A stretch of DNA of 64,000 nucleotides from Neonectria sp. B-13 (Eukaryota; Ascomycota; Sordariomycetes; Hypocreales; Nectriaceae), in the NCBI GenBank assembly GCA_002682825.1, contig NOKP01000016.1:911593-975592 (forward strand), in the 5' to 3' direction. The position numbers and the translations under genes were made by a program. Below the pieces are notes generated by a model, which did no database searches, had not been told where the DNA came from, and saw only the letters and a program-made list of their open reading frames with translations. Position 1 is the first letter of the stretch; every line of letters starts with the position of its first letter. Below are positions 31,080-43,718 of the stretch, one piece after another.

Positions 31080-31773
31080 TTGAGGGGAAGCGAAGAGGGG
31101 ACGAACGGCATGGTGAGATGGGATGGTGTCAATGGCTGGATGGACCCTGGCTTGTCGGCGGGCTGCGCATCCATGGGTGTACGGAAACATCAGGTGTTAA
31201 GAACTTGGAGACTGAAAAGTAAATAGAGACGGAACAATCCCCAATCTGGTGCAATTATAAAGACTTGTCGGGTACATAGATAGAACAAATACAATAATTG
31301 AGACCCGAAAATGCAATTGGCCAGCCATTGAGTTCGCAGCGTCTTGTCTCGTTGTGATTTACGGCCCAACTCATCCACAATCTCATATCTTAGAATGAAG
31401 TGGGCTGAGAGATTGTAGGAGAATGAAGGATGCCGCCGTCATTCCCGCAGCCAATAAGGGAAGATGAAATTCCCAATGGTCACCACATGGGCCCAAAGCG
31501 GCAAGGCGGATGAGTAATATCACGTGATATGCACCAATGGAGGAGAGCCACCCATGTAGCCGAGCATCTTCCGGGCAACTGGCACGGGGTTCATCATACG
31601 ATTGCTCGAATTTGCTCCGGCTCGACTCGCCCAGCAATAAACCTCGTCCCGACGAACCTCCTCCGCAACCTCCTCGACCCGCCGCCTCGCGAACTTGCTC
31701 TCGAGAACCCTCCCAATTGACGTCTCCGAGCATCCTCCCCTCCGCCTCCGCCATCGCCACCGCATCCGTCACA
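31080..31773. promoter_or_regulatory. Intergenic region and cox5 promoter
   Basis: 694 bp between the MFS stop and the cox5 start. It contains CCAAT at 31451-31455, 31473-31477 and 31534-31538 and a perfect 14-bp palindrome around CACGTG at 31517-31530. The first ~300 bp are presumably the MFS 3' UTR. Confidence 0.5.
31517..31530. promoter_or_regulatory. E-box palindrome ATATCACGTGATAT
   Basis: A perfect 14-bp inverted repeat centred on CACGTG, about 245 bp upstream of the cox5 start codon. TCACGTGA is the core recognised by Cbf1-type bHLH factors in fungi (established for yeast); use here is inferred. Confidence 0.5.
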
Positions 31774-32651
31774 ATGCTGCGCACTTCGGCATCGAACTTG
31801 CTGCGCACGAGCCTGGTGCGCAGCTCGCCCGCTTTCGCGACCCGAGCCGCCTCCACTCACGCCATCTCCAACCCGACCCTCGCCAACATCGAGAAGCGAT
31901 GGGAGGGCATGCCCCTTCAGGAGCAGGCCGACCTCTGGATGGCTCTCCGTGACCGCATGGGAGTCAACTGGAACGAGCTGACCCTCCAGGAGAAGAAAGC
32001 TGGTGCGTTTTGAGCCCGTCCACCAAAAATACCTCCCGCGTAGCCGAGAAGCAACCTCATCACCAGAGTCATCTCATAACCACCAATCTATCCCGCTTTC
32101 GAGCATCAATTCACTCCACAACTACTGCACTGCACATTAGTCTTGCATCGGGGTTTCGCCAGAGCCTCAATTGCATCATGCAGTCAATTCCGTTTCCTGA
32201 TTGGTACACGGAGCTTGATGCAATGGTTCTCAGTTGGCGAACACCCCCTGCGTTTCCCCAACGTGCGTCATGTCCAGAAAACTAACTCAAACTGTCTCAA
32301 CAGCGTACTGGATTGCATTTGGTCCTCACGGCCCTCGCGCTGCCGACCCTCCCGGCAGCGGTGCCCGCGTCCTCTGGGGCGTTGCCATCGGTCTCGGTGC
32401 CAGCGTCGGCATCTTCGGTGTCATCCGCTTCTTCGCCAAGCCCGTCCCTTACACCATGTCCCAGGAGTACCAGGAGCAGACCAACGAGTTCCTCATCGTA
32501 AGCATCGCCTGCAATGGCCCTTTATCGAGAGACGCCCGACTGACTTGTCCTCCTCCAGAACCAAAAATCCGATCCTTTCACCGGTATCACTTCGCCAGGA
32601 TACGCCGGCAAGGGCATGGTCCAGTCCCCTCCCAAGGGCAGCAGCGACTAA
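31774..32651 (+). CDS. cox5: Cytochrome c oxidase subunit 5 (COX IV family), mitochondrial
   Basis: Three exons, 31774-32002, 32304-32497 and 32559-32651, give 171 residues. The first intron is unusually long for this window (301 nt); the second is 61 nt. The protein is the nuclear-coded subunit homologous to mammalian COX4 and yeast Cox5, a single-pass inner-membrane component of complex IV. The N-terminal 25-30 residues (MLRTSASNLLRTSLVRSSPAF) are an Arg/Ser-rich mitochondrial targeting sequence. The mature part has the family motif RWEGMPLQEQADLWMALRDR, then WNELTLQEKKAAYWIAFGPHG rebuilt across intron 1, one hydrophobic helix (about residues 97-118), and ends GKGMVQSPPKGSSD. Upstream in-frame sequence exists but the ATG at 31774 gives the proper presequence. 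It is convergent with mcx1. Confidence 0.93.
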
Positions 32652-32951
32652 AGTCAATACCCGACGTCTTTTTCTTTGTGCTAGAAGCTGGGGTGGCTCA
32701 TGGAGACGTATCCGTGTGTAAAATGCCCTTGGAGCATGGGTATGGAGGGTTTCGAGCTGACTCCAGAGAAATCAAGCCTTCTTGGTGTAAATACTGTACT
32801 ACAACAACGGAACCCGAGTCGAGTCATTGTTTGAAATTTGTCGCTTGTATTTCAAATGAATACGTGCATATGTTGTCTCCCAGTTTCCCAGATAATTCAT
32901 CTAACTGCCGAACCATATTGCTCCAAACGCCAATGCGAAGCTTGCTGTTCT
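32652..32951. other. Intergenic region between convergent cox5 and mcx1
   Basis: 300 bp between stop codons, presumed 3' UTRs. Nothing else seen. Confidence 0.5.
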
Positions 32952-34811
32952 TCAACCACCACTCTGCCCAGCTTCCCTATACCTTTCAAATGTCTCTGTC
33001 TGATCTGTCTTGGCCTGGTTCAGCTCCTCTTCCTGCATTCGCCTATCCAGTTCGAAACGGCCATCCTTGCCCCAGTATGCAGCTTTCTCTGTACCATTTA
33101 CACACGCCTCGGTGACGAGCACGTACGGCATTGGGGCATCGAACATTGGCTCCGCTAGAACCCGTTCCATCTCCATTTTCAAACCGCGAGCACCGGTTTC
33201 CGACACAGCGGCCCGCTCCGCGACAGCGTGCAATGCCTTCTCAGTAAAGTAGAGGCGAGAGGGGTACGTCTCGAAGAGGGCTGTGTACTGCGCGACAAGG
33301 CTGTTGCGAGGCTCGGTCAAGATACGGAACAGGTCGTCGGTGGAGAGGGGGCTAAGGGCGCAAATGTTGTGCAGTCGCCCAATTAGTTCCGGGATAAAGC
33401 CAAAAGCTTGGAGATCCGCGGGAGTGGTGAGGTCCAGTGGTGTGAAGGACGGTGCGGAGAGCGCGGTATGGTGTGGGAGATGGGTGTATGACTCCGGCGG
33501 AAGAACCTGCTTGGTGCCAGACATGGTTGAGCGTCCGCGAAGCTCTCCTCCAAAGCCCATAGACGGCCTAGCCACCCGCCTCAAGATGGCCTTGTCCAGC
33601 CCGACGAATGCACCGCAAAAGACGAATAGGATGTTGCTAGTATCGATTGTATACTGATCGACCTTGCCGCTTGGCGGGGCGGCTTGGGGCGATGAGGACG
33701 ACCCCGTGGAGTTATAGTTGGTAGTAATTGGCGGCGTTGACCTGGACGAGCGATTGTCCTTGACATTGACGGTGACTTTGGTTCCTTCGACGAGCTTCAA
33801 GAGAGCTTGCTGAACGCCTTCGCCACCAACATCTCGGCCAGTGCTGGACTCTCTCCTGGCGATTTTATCGAACTCATCCAAAACAACAATCCCATGTTCG
33901 GTAGCCCTTATGTCATAGTTCGATTCGATCAGGAGTCGCTCGATGCAGGTTTCGACGTCTTGTCCGATGTACCCGGCTTGGGTGAATGAATTGCAATCGC
34001 AGATTGAGAAGGGGACCTTGATCTTTTTGCTCAGGGTCCTAATGAGTTATCAGCAAGCCGTCATTGAAAAGAACCGGGCGAGGCGTAGTAGAACACACTC
34101 TAGAATATAAGTCTTGCCAACACCAGTTGGCCCTAACAACAAAAGATTGCTCTTGTCGATCTTGACGTGCTCGGTGACCGAGGGATCGTCGGGGTGGTAG
34201 AGAAGATCAAGAGTATCTTCTTCGACTTCATTGTCGTGGAGCTGTCGAACAGACTCGCTGTGGCCCGGGAACTCGTCTTGAGGATTATCAGCGGTGTATC
34301 GCGCAGGAACACAACCAGGCACACGCTGACCTTCAACGGGGTGCATCTCGCGGCGCTTCTGATGCAGCTCCCTGTCCCTAGCAAACTTCTGGCGCATCAC
34401 CTTGTCGCGCCGATCCCGGTCCTCGTGCTCATGTTGATGCCGCCGGCGGAGGCTCTGATAATGGTTGAAGATGGTGGAACAGATGGTCTTCTTGGCGCGG
34501 TCCTGGCCTACGACGTAGTCGTCCACCCGCTTCTTCAAGTCGCGGGGATAGAAATGCGGGACGCCGAAGATGGCCTTGTTGAACATGGGCCCCCGCCCGG
34601 AATCGATTGAGGGATCATAGGTGCCAGTGAAGCCAGAGTTGAAGTCGGTGGTCCGTCGCGAGGCGGCGAGGGAGCGGGAGATGGAGAGCTGGCGGTGGCG
34701 TGGACAGTACGAAGGATTGGGAGAAGGTCGCAAGATCGGTCGAAGGAGAGGGTTCGAGATGGAGCGTAGGGCGCGCGGGGCGCGAGGAAGCACCCTGACG
34801 GAGGGCGACAT
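32952..34811 (-). CDS. mcx1: Mitochondrial ClpX-type AAA+ unfoldase (Mcx1)
   Basis: Two exons, 34811-34099 and 34038-32952, give 599 residues; the 60-nt intron splits a Glu codon right after the Walker A helix. ClpX-type ATPases unfold proteins in the mitochondrial matrix; yeast Mcx1 acts without a ClpP partner in heme synthesis. The N-terminal ~45 residues are Arg-rich and Ser-rich with no acidic residues, a targeting sequence. VDDYVVGQDRAKKTI is the conserved AAA+ lead-in, Walker A is GPTGVGKT at 227-234, then FTQAGYIGQDVETCIERLL, Walker B IVVLDEFDK (Asp292, Glu293), and VGGEGVQQALLKLVEG, all ClpX-type. NILFVFCGAFVGLDKAI and FGFIPELIGRL follow. The bacterial zinc-binding N-domain is absent, as in fungal homologues. 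A charged insert (about residues 130-200) precedes Walker A. ATG at 34853 is a less likely start. Confidence 0.93.
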
Positions 34812-35990
34812 GATGCTGTTTAATTGAGTCACATAATAGAAGTCCCAGGGCACGGCGTCAGGAGACGGTCGATCGACTATGGTGAGGCTGATGTGACGAT
34901 GATCAGATGCCGGATGCGGGGGGGACTGCGGCTTGGTGCGGCCGAACGGTAGTGAGCCGATGGGCGGGAGCGCTTATCGCATCACACGAAGTATAGGTAC
35001 GAACACACGCCGACGATGTCGAGGATTTGGACCAGTGGGAGAGATCCACAGAGGTTTAAGCATATGACTATGGTTTTCGGTGTGTATACGATGAGAGGCC
35101 GCGAAATCTGCGAGGTTGTTGGAGTTGTTTCCGAGATGCTGCAGCCAGTTCGGTCAGCCGAAGCGCGCCGCTACCGGTGAGCTGAGCTCGGAGGACGGAC
35201 TCGAGAGGAGAGTAGCCCGCCACTAATTAGAGCTACTGTCGGTCGCCTGCGCAGTAATTAGGTATCCACAGAACTACGCTGAGGTACTGTACTACTTACT
35301 TACGTACGAATATTCGAAGATTTGGGTAGCATTCGGTTCATGTACGCATTCGCCACTATCCGTCGCAACATCTGCGGTGCTCCATCCTGGTGCAGATATA
35401 TCCTAGCAGGGTGGCAAAGAGAGTTCTGCAGCTGCGAGTTCGATGTGGCACGGTGCAAGACTTGCAATGACACACATTGCAACTGATACGGTACGAGCCA
35501 GCCACAGCAAGCGGTACGTACCGCAGGCGTTGGGAAAAACGCCATCTTCGACGTCATCCCAACTTGGGCGGGCGCTTTATCGATAAAGCTATGTGTCAAT
35601 CAGCAACGTCCAGGTTTATTCGGTGACAAGGTGGTCAGGTCAGGTATGTACGCGAGCAAGCAGGATAACTGAAGGGCTGCACAGCTGCACAAGGTCTCAG
35701 ATATCAGCCGTCGCTTCCTCCTCCACCAATCTTGGACGTCCCATCATCCAATTTCCTCGTTCCAGAGGCTCTCCCTGCTTTCCCTGCTCTCCCGTTTCTC
35801 CTTTTTCAACAACCAACAGCTGTAGTCTGGCCTCCCACGCTTGCCACTGTCTCAGTTAGTCCCAACATTTCAACTGAAGCAGCGAAGCTCAAACCACCAC
35901 CTCGAAGCCTACCCCGCCCTCCTTCGAACACTTCTGTGCTCTTCTTCTTTTCCTCGCCACCATCACATCTTCCTCTTCACACTTTTCGTT
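34812..35990. promoter_or_regulatory. Divergent promoter region, mcx1 and branching enzyme
   Basis: About 1.2 kb with no supported gene. It holds many GTAC-containing words (35230-35530) and a pyrimidine-rich tract (35730-35990) just before the branching-enzyme start. Confidence 0.45.
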
Positions 35991-38531
35991 ATGGCTGCAA
36001 TCACCCAGGCCTCGAGCAATTCGCTCGACACCACTCGCTCCAAGGACGCCGCCTCCATTCCGCACGATGGCACTGGTTAGTGAAGCCCCTGGCATGTGAT
36101 GATCTGATAGTGGCCGACACAGAACTGCGTTAACAACTACTCCAGGCGTCATCCAGCTGGACCCTTGGCTGTCCCCCTTCAGCGAGGCGCTGAAGAGGCG
36201 GTACTCAAAGGCCCAGGAATGGGTCAAGACCATTACCGACACTGAGGGTAGCCTCGAAGAATTCAGCAGGGTAAGATTCCCCTGCCACGCAGATTGCCTA
36301 GCTCAGGGTAGCAGCTTGCTGAGACGTCATTGTGCAGGGTATTGAGAAGTTTGGCCTCAACACCGACAAGAAAAACAACATCATCTACCGTGAATGGGCA
36401 CCCAATGCCGTTGCGGCCTACCTCATTGGCGATTTCAGTAAGTCTGGCATTCTGCCTTACCTAGAACCAAGCTTACACATGTCTCAGATGGTTGGAATCG
36501 TGGTGCTCACACCATGAAGAAGAATGACTATGGCGTGTTTGAAATCACCATACCTGCCATCAAGGGACAGCCTGCTATCCCCCACAACTCCAAGCTCAAG
36601 GTTCGTTTTATCAGTGTTTAATTGATAGCTCAGTCAATCTCTAACACTTGGCTTCAAAGATCTCCCTCGACCTGCCCAACGGCGAACATGTCGACCGCTT
36701 GCCGGCCTGGATCAAGTACGTGACCCAAGACCTTTCCGTTTCGCCGGCATACGACGCTCGTTTCTGGAACCCTCCTGCCTCAGAGAAGTACCAATTCAAA
36801 CATTCACGCCCTCAGAAGCCCGCAAGCGCGCGCGTGTACGAGGCTCATGTCGGCATCTCTTCGCCAGAGCAACGTGTTGCCACGTACAAGGAGTTCACCA
36901 AGAACATGCTACCCAGGATCCACAATCTCGGCTACAACGTGATTCAGCTAATGGCGGTCATGGAACACGCCTACTATGCTAGCTTTGGTTACCAAATCAA
37001 CAACTTTTTCGCCGCCAGTAGCAGATATGGGCCTCCGGAGGACCTCAAGGAGCTCATTGACACGGCGCATAGCATGGGCATTGTTGTACTCCTCGATGTA
37101 GTCCACAGTCACGCTTCCAAGAACGTGCTGGATGGTCTCAACGAGTTCGATGGCACCGATCACCAATACTTCCACAGTGGTGGTAGGGGTATTCACGATC
37201 AGTGGGATAGCAGACTTTTCAACTACGGTCATCATGAGGTTATGCGGTTCCTTCTCAGCAACCTACGCTTCTGGATGGACGAGTACCAATTTGATGGCTT
37301 CCGGTTTGACGGTGTCACCAGCATGCTTTACACCCATCACGGTATGGGAACGTAAGTTATGTCCATGGGTTACATGTCTACAGCGGTGTGTGCTAACTTG
37401 AATAGCGGCTTTTCTGGTGGCTATCACGAGTACTTTGGGGGCGATGTGGACGAGGAGGCGGTCGTGTACATGATGCTGGCGAATGAGTTGCTGCACACTC
37501 TATACCCAGACTGCATCACTATTGCCGAAGATGTATCGGGCATGCCTGCACTCTGCTTGCCTTTGTCGCTCGGGGGTGTAGGATTCGATTACCGCCTCGC
37601 CATGGCCATCCCTGACATGTGGATCAAGATCTTGAAAGAGGTCAAGGATGAGGATTGGGATATTGCCAACATCTGCCACACGCTTACCAACCGACGCCAC
37701 GGAGAGAAGACGATTGCCTACTGCGAAAGCCACGACCAGGCGTAAGTGTCCTAGGCACCCCTTGTTGCTTGAGTATCGACTAACACTACCGCAGGCTTGT
37801 TGGCGACAAGACGTTGATGATGCATCTCTGCGATGCCGAGATGTACACAAACATGTCGATTCTCTCGCCGTTAACTGCTGTCATTGATCGGGGTATGGCA
37901 CTTCACAAGATGATCCGGCTTCTGACACACGGGCTGGGTGGCGAGGGTTACCTCACCTTTGAGGGCAATGAGTTTGGACACCCTGAGTGGCTTGACTTCC
38001 CCCGAGCCGGGAACAACAATTCGTTCTGGTACGCTCGGCGTCAACTGAATCTGGCGGATGACCCTCTCCTCCGGTACCAATTCCTTAACCACTTCGACCA
38101 AGTGATGAATCAAACCGAGGCCAAATATGGGTGGTTGGCGGCGCCCCAAGCGTACATTTCACTGAAGCACGAGGGTGACAAGGTGATCGTCTTTGAGCGA
38201 GCTGGTGTCGTCTTCATTTTCAACTTCAACTCGAAGGAGAGCTTCAGCGACTACCGCATTGGCATCGAGGTACCCGGGACATATCGGGTTGTGCTAAACA
38301 GCGACTCGAAAGAAGTGGGTGGTTTCAACCGGGTCGACGAGAGCACACGGTACTTTACGACCCCGATGGAGTGGAATGGGCGGAAGAACTGGACTCATCT
38401 GTACATTCCGTGCCGAACAGCCATTGTAAGTTGGCTCCAAGACCTGATCGTCTTTCCTCAGTGTTTGTTGTCAGTAAGCTAATGAAGAACTCACTCCACA
38501 GATCCTAGCGCTCGAGTCGACGCTCTCTTAA
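35991..38531 (+). CDS. gbe1: 1,4-alpha-glucan (glycogen) branching enzyme
   Basis: Eight exons: 35991-36075, 36146-36270, 36338-36437, 36488-36600, 36660-37351, 37406-37741, 37795-38425 and 38502-38531, giving 703 residues, the usual eukaryotic length. The cytosolic enzyme makes alpha-1,6 branches in glycogen (GH13 family). A CBM48-type module is at about residues 70-160 ([39 protein letters not shown]). The catalytic barrel has [28 protein letters not shown], the nucleophile region [11 protein letters not shown] (Asp358), [10 protein letters not shown] (acid/base Glu413) and ESHDQALVGDKT (Asp482). The C-terminal beta domain follows, with [14 protein letters not shown] and [18 protein letters not shown]. 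The last exon codes only nine residues (ILALESTLS) plus stop. All splice joins restore conserved family text. Confidence 0.96.
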
Positions 38532-40434
38532 AAGAGGGGAAGGGATTAGGAGAGATTCGGAAAATGACAGTATTGCTAGAGCCGATGAAGTATGAGGAGG
38601 ATGGCTTCACTCGATTATAGCAGGTAGACACTTGATTGAGGTGTTGAATTGGAGCGAACATGCTGCTTACGAGCGTGGGGTCAATGACGATGTAGTTCAC
38701 TTCTGTACGTCAAGCTGTCGGTAGGTACTCTACTGAGATGCTTGACAATATATAGTATATTTTAAAGTCGATCAAGGGAATTGAACGATCAAATCAGAGC
38801 TTTGTCATGGACTCGTTGCTACCCTAAAGTGCAGGGTCATCCATCCGCCAGCTTGACGGAGCCCAGCCCGTCGGAATCCGTGCGAGCGTTTGGTGAAATG
38901 CCTCGGATTCTTCGGCTCGGGGTTTCGGGATAGTGACAGAAGCGCAGGGCACAGTGTGGTGGAGGCATTTTGTGCAATTGGCCCTGATTAGAGAAAGTTG
39001 GGCCTCGCGCTTTAGTTGAAGTCACTAGAAGAGGAAACAATTGACAAAATCCACATGTTTTCAATAAATATTATCATGTCGCCGGCTGTTCGCGGTCTCG
39101 AGAGTTGAAGAAAATGGACAACGGATGGGGCCAAAAAGGGAGGGAAGCTGAGCCGGGGCCGCCGGGCATGGGGAAGCCAGGCCAAGGCAGAAGGGGGAAA
39201 AGGAAGACAGCAAAACGGATATCGGGGCGAGGGAAATAAAACAGAACAATTGGCAGATGCCCCATCAGAAAGCTGTTCCTTGGCAAAGCTCCAGCTCCTA
39301 GTGGGGATAGGCTTCCGCAATTGCCCTCGTTGGTTGGCTGCCGGTGGGAAAACAGGGGGTGGGGGTAAGTGCAGTAGATGGGCCAATAGGACGAGGGAAT
39401 CTAAGGCATGCAAGGGAGAGGGTCAGTGATGCCAGTGAAGTGTGAAGTTGGAGATGTTGACTCTGGGGTCGTCGATTGTAGCCAACGTGTTCGAAGAATA
39501 TCGACGGGATGATTAGAGAGATAAGGAATTGAAGTCCATGGGAGAGTCTAGCAGACATGTCCATCGACGAAGGCTTCTCTTCTATTCTGCTTCGTGTCCA
39601 AGGAGAGCTACAACATATATTACTCGGAATGGGAGCGGAGAAGAGCGAGGGCAATAATAAACACTGTGTAACTGGACACTGTGTCCCTGTCCGCCCGTGG
39701 TTAGGCGTCTTGGTGTTTTGCAGTGTTGGCTGGCCTCGCTGTCGTGCCCCCGGTTCATTCCTCTCATCGTCCACCCCCCATCTCGACAGCGTAATGCTAC
39801 TTTCCCCGCTTTCTCACGGGGGAATATCGTGCATTCGGTTCCCGTTGATTGCGCTGCTGTCGCTGCTGCTATCATTGATTCTGCTTCCATTGCCCATTGT
39901 CAATGCCATCACTTCTCTCAGCAGGCATCGCTGTTCCATCACAGTGTGCCTTTTTATCTCTTCGTCGCTCAATTGACTTCCGTACTGCCGTAAATAAGAT
40001 CCCGAATTTATTGCTGTACCGACCAGTTACCGAGTCGAGGCTGCCTAAGGCCGATTGGCCGAAGTGTTGCCCCTTGTGAGGTACCGTTCCTCCGCTGTCG
40101 CTCACTGTGCTGCCCGCTCTGCCAGGCGCTGTGCTGTCCCGGCCGCTGCGCACAGGAGCACCGTGGGCGCTCCCCGTCCCTTCTGGCAAGGCAACCGCTG
40201 GGTCTTTGCGTCGCGAATAATCCCGCCGCGTCGACCCGGTAAATTGCCGGCATCGCAGCTCCCACGGTGGGACTGCCTGTAATTTCAGGCTAGCGTTCCA
40301 CGTGACCCTCTGCGAAAGCTCTAACCGATGAAGTCGCTCTCCCGAGCAAAACTGCTCACTCCGTAAAAGTTCTCCCTCAGCTTCACCAACCTCTCTCCAC
40401 TCCCATCTCTGATCGCTCTTTGTCATCTGTCAAG
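38532..40434. promoter_or_regulatory. Intergenic region and atp2 promoter
   Basis: 1.9 kb between the branching enzyme and atp2, both on the plus strand. ORFs in it on both strands have no recognisable domain. A CCAAT box in reverse (ATTGG) is at 40054-40058, and a TCTC/CACC-rich leader precedes the atp2 ATG. I see no gene. Confidence 0.45.
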
Positions 40435-42419
<1,985 letters not shown>

Positions 42420-43718
42420 GTCGTTCGAGTTGAGTAATATCGGGAGACGGAGAGAGAAATGGGCCTGTGTATAGAGAAGAGGAACAGGGGCCGGGGAGGT
42501 TTCTCATAAGCTCCATCAAGTCACGTTTGTGAGCTGTGTACCAAGAAATCAACAAAATTCCTCTTGTAGCCATATCTAGCTTTCGTTAACGCCGTGATAC
42601 TCAAACATTTGTGACTGACTGCCCTTGATGTGATACTTTGTTTGTTGGCCTGTCAGAGCTACTCATGAGCACATGGCTGGTTGGTCATGTCATCTCGGTC
42701 CGATTACAGAGGAGCATTTCAGAAGTTTAGTCCTAAGAAAAAGCAATTATGCTATTAGCCTTAGGCTAAATACACTAAGTACTTTATGTTTATGTATTAG
42801 CTAAGACCTACTAAGCTTTTAGTGCTCTAAAGGCTCTAACTGGCCTAATACCCTTAAATCTATAGAGGACTTAGCGGATAACTTGTCATCGTTGGGCAAC
42901 CTAGCTTGTATTTTGAGGTATCTGACAAGGATTAAGGGATATGGTGTCTCTAGTGCGGGACAGGACTTTTGAAATGCTCCTCCGTACTTGTCATGTCGAT
43001 GTCTAGTGCTCCCTACATGCCAAGATGGTTCCTAGCGGCTGATCGGCGGGACTTTGACTGCATGCCTATCTCAACAACTGCCGATGCTGGCGCTTGCTCG
43101 ATCATGGCCTGTCTAATGGCACCGAGTCAAACCGGCGGCAAGTCATGATTGGATCAAACGACAGCCCATATTAGTCGATATGTTTTGAATTACACTCGTT
43201 AGACCGTACGACGACTATAACGTGGAGTTTTTGTAGAAGGAAATGGGTTTAACGAAGACTGTAACCAGTCACGATGTTCCTCAAGTTGGGTGTTTGGACA
43301 ACTTGCAATAAACAGCCAAGTTATCGATTTAATAATAACCTTCACATTCGAATGATTGCCATGTCTTCTAGAAATGCACTCGTAGATAACGCATGTGCCA
43401 ATCGCTTGGCCTCGACGAAGTAGTAAACGTTAAAACAAAACCGGTCCAATCATCTTCATATATAGACACACTGAGAGTAATAAGAAAAGAAGACTATACA
43501 AGCCTCGTGGGTATCCAAAATGACGTCTCCAATAACCCCAACCGTTGAAAACTCCTTAGGAGCCCACGGTATTGTCCCTTCCGTCTTCCGTTTGCCACCC
43601 GACCGTGCTCCTGTTGACCTATCATGTATGACTCTTCAAAAACATTTGTTATTCTCCTACACCCTGAATTGAATGCGGAAGCCATACATCGAACACCAAA
43701 ACTTCCATAGATGGGGAA
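42420..43718. other. Intergenic region with AT-rich, CTAA/TTAG-rich segment
   Basis: 1.3 kb between two converging genes. After the atp2 3' UTR, the stretch 42720-42900 is AT-rich and dense in CTAA, TTAG and TAGG words, unlike its surroundings; 43150-43480 is also AT-rich. No ORF is supported. It may be a mutated (RIP-type) repeat relic. Confidence 0.4.
42720..42900. repeat. AT-rich repeat-like relic
   Basis: Short words such as CTAAG, TTAGGCTAAA, CTAAAGGCTCTAA and CCTAATACCC recur within 180 bp. This texture is common in RIP-degraded transposon remnants of Sordariomycetes. The call is by composition only; no terminal repeats or target duplication were found. Confidence 0.35.

Noticed and set aside
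32010..32285. 91-codon ORF in the cox5 first intron
   Set aside because: No domain, and splicing around it restores the cox5 family motif.
38760..38800. Possible tRNA-like B-box text (GGAATTGAACG)
   Set aside because: It does not fit the GGTTCGANTCC pattern and no cloverleaf arms could be paired around it; no tRNA was found elsewhere either.
39298..39774. 158-codon minus-strand ORF in the gbe1-atp2 gap
   Set aside because: No recognisable motif; expected by chance in this GC range.
39872..40426. 184-codon minus-strand ORF upstream of atp2
   Set aside because: Low-complexity, no domain, and it overlaps the atp2 promoter and leader.
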